From the NCBI GenBank assembly GCA_030150085.1, contig JASLGJ010000585.1:1-6196 (forward strand): DNA of 6,196 bases. Direction: 5' to 3'. Of the stretch, positions 5,578-6,196 are shown piece after piece. This DNA is from Candidatus Elarobacter sp. Its GTDB lineage: Bacteria; Vulcanimicrobiota; Vulcanimicrobiia; Vulcanimicrobiales; Vulcanimicrobiaceae. The notes under the pieces were generated by a model, which ran no database searches, was not told the origin of the DNA, and saw only the letters and a program-made list of their open reading frames with translations. Numbering within the stretch: position 1 is the first letter of the stretch; every line of letters begins with the position of its first letter. The position numbers were made by a program, and so were the translations under genes.

Positions 5578-6196
5578 GCATTTCCGAGATCCCCTCGCCC
5601 AAGCGCGCGGTGTCGACCCATCCCGAGACGCTCGCGCTGCACGGCGGCTGGCGCGCGGACCCCAGCAACGGCGCGGTCTCGGTGCCGATCTTCCAAACCG
5701 CGGCCTACGAGTTCGCCTCGGTCGACCAGGCGGCGGACATCTTCGACCTGCGCGTCGACGGCAACACCTACAGCCGCCTGATGAACCCGACCTGCGACGT
5801 GTTCGAGCAGCGCTTGAGCGCGATCGAGGGCGGCGTCGCGGCGCTCTCGCTCTCGTCGGGCCAGTCGGCGGTCGCGCTGGCGGTGCTCAACCTGGCCCAG
5901 GCGGGCGACAACATCGTCGCCTCGACCGACATCTACGGCGGCACCTGGAACCTGCTCAAGAACACCTTCGGGCGGATGGGGATCGAGACGCGCTTCGTCG
6001 ACCCGCTCACGCCGGCCGACTTCGCGCGCGCCACCGACGAGCGCACCCGCTGCTACTTCGGCGAGACGCTGCCCAACCCCAAGCTGCAGACCTTCCCGAT
6101 CGGCGAGATCGCGGCGATCGGGCGCGAGCACGGCATCCCGCTGATCATCGACAACACGGTCGCGCCGCTGATCTGCCGCCCGATCGACCACGGCGC
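5574..6196 (+). CDS. O-acetylhomoserine sulfhydrylase-type PLP enzyme (partial, 3' end missing)
   Basis: The first 207 codons of a protein that is usually about 430 residues; it runs off the window. It belongs to the Cys/Met-metabolism PLP family, closest by eye to O-acetylhomoserine aminocarboxypropyltransferase (MetY), which replaces the acetyl group of O-acetylhomoserine with sulfide or another nucleophile in the cytosol. Seen: ETLALHGGWRADPSNGAVSVPIFQTAAYEF near the N-terminus in two halves of the family pattern, YSRLMNPTCDVFEQR, the PLP phosphate loop SSGQSA (94-99), IYGGT with the ring-stacking Y121, ETLPNPKL, and IDNTVAPLICRP with D193, the expected PLP ring-nitrogen partner. The Schiff-base lysine lies beyond the window. 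No aminotransferase domain is fused in front, unlike RtxA. GTG 5574 overlaps the desaturase stop and has AGGAG 6 nt upstream, so the two are co-expressed. The acceptor could be sulfide (methionine synthesis) or an alcohol such as serinol (rhizobitoxine-like). Confidence 0.9.
   Translation, partial: MSISEIPSPKRAVSTHPETLALHGGWRADPSNGAVSVPIFQTAAYEFASVDQAADIFDLRVDGNTYSRLMNPTCDVFEQRLSAIEGGVAALSLSSGQSAVALAVLNLAQAGDNIVASTDIYGGTWNLLKNTFGRMGIETRFVDPLTPADFARATDERTRCYFGETLPNPKLQTFPIGEIAAIGREHGIPLIIDNTVAPLICRPIDHG

Noticed and set aside
5385..6191. 268-codon open frame on the minus strand
   Set aside because: It is antisense to the desaturase end and the sulfhydrylase-like gene, with Arg/Asp/Val-rich shadow composition and no domain.

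Overview
The window is very GC-rich bacterial DNA. All the supported genes are on the + strand and packed head to tail, with overlapping stops and starts and good GGAGG-type ribosome binding sites. No RNA gene, mobile element or CRISPR array was seen. The organism cannot be fixed from this stretch. It is a respiring, high-GC bacterium with a complete-looking distal arm of complex I, and its NuoN resembles the cyanobacterial/plastid NdhB type in several motifs. A poorly studied soil phylum such as Eremiobacterota is a guess only.

Region 1 (1-3031) is the end of a nuo operon: the last codons of nuoL, then nuoM and nuoN. These encode the three antiporter-like proton-pumping subunits of NADH:quinone oxidoreductase. 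nuoL/nuoM share ATGA (4 nt) and nuoM/nuoN overlap by 20 nt, so translation is probably coupled. NuoM is divergent: the key glutamate of transmembrane helix 5 is an aspartate, and the N-terminal GVDGIS-type motif is replaced.

Region 2 (3050-4288) is a 412-residue major facilitator exporter of the MFS_3/EntS-like type. It starts 18 nt after nuoN, so it probably rides on the nuo transcript.

Region 3 (4289-4494) is the only real intergenic stretch. It has a near-perfect sigma-70-type promoter (TTGACA, 17 nt, TATGAT) overlapping the end of the exporter region, followed by a leader of about 165 nt that can fold into several adjacent hairpins. This marks a new transcription unit.

Region 4 (4495-6196) is that unit: a membrane di-iron desaturase overlapping by 4 nt the start of an O-acetylhomoserine sulfhydrylase-type PLP enzyme, which runs off the window. 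A desaturase of this type coupled to such an enzyme matches the chemistry of rhizobitoxine synthesis (RtxC-like desaturase plus the O-acetylhomoserine sulfhydrylase part of RtxA). The candidate novelty here is therefore a rhizobitoxine-like enol-ether amino acid pathway under a structured leader. A plainer reading is a lipid desaturase next to a methionine/homocysteine synthesis gene.
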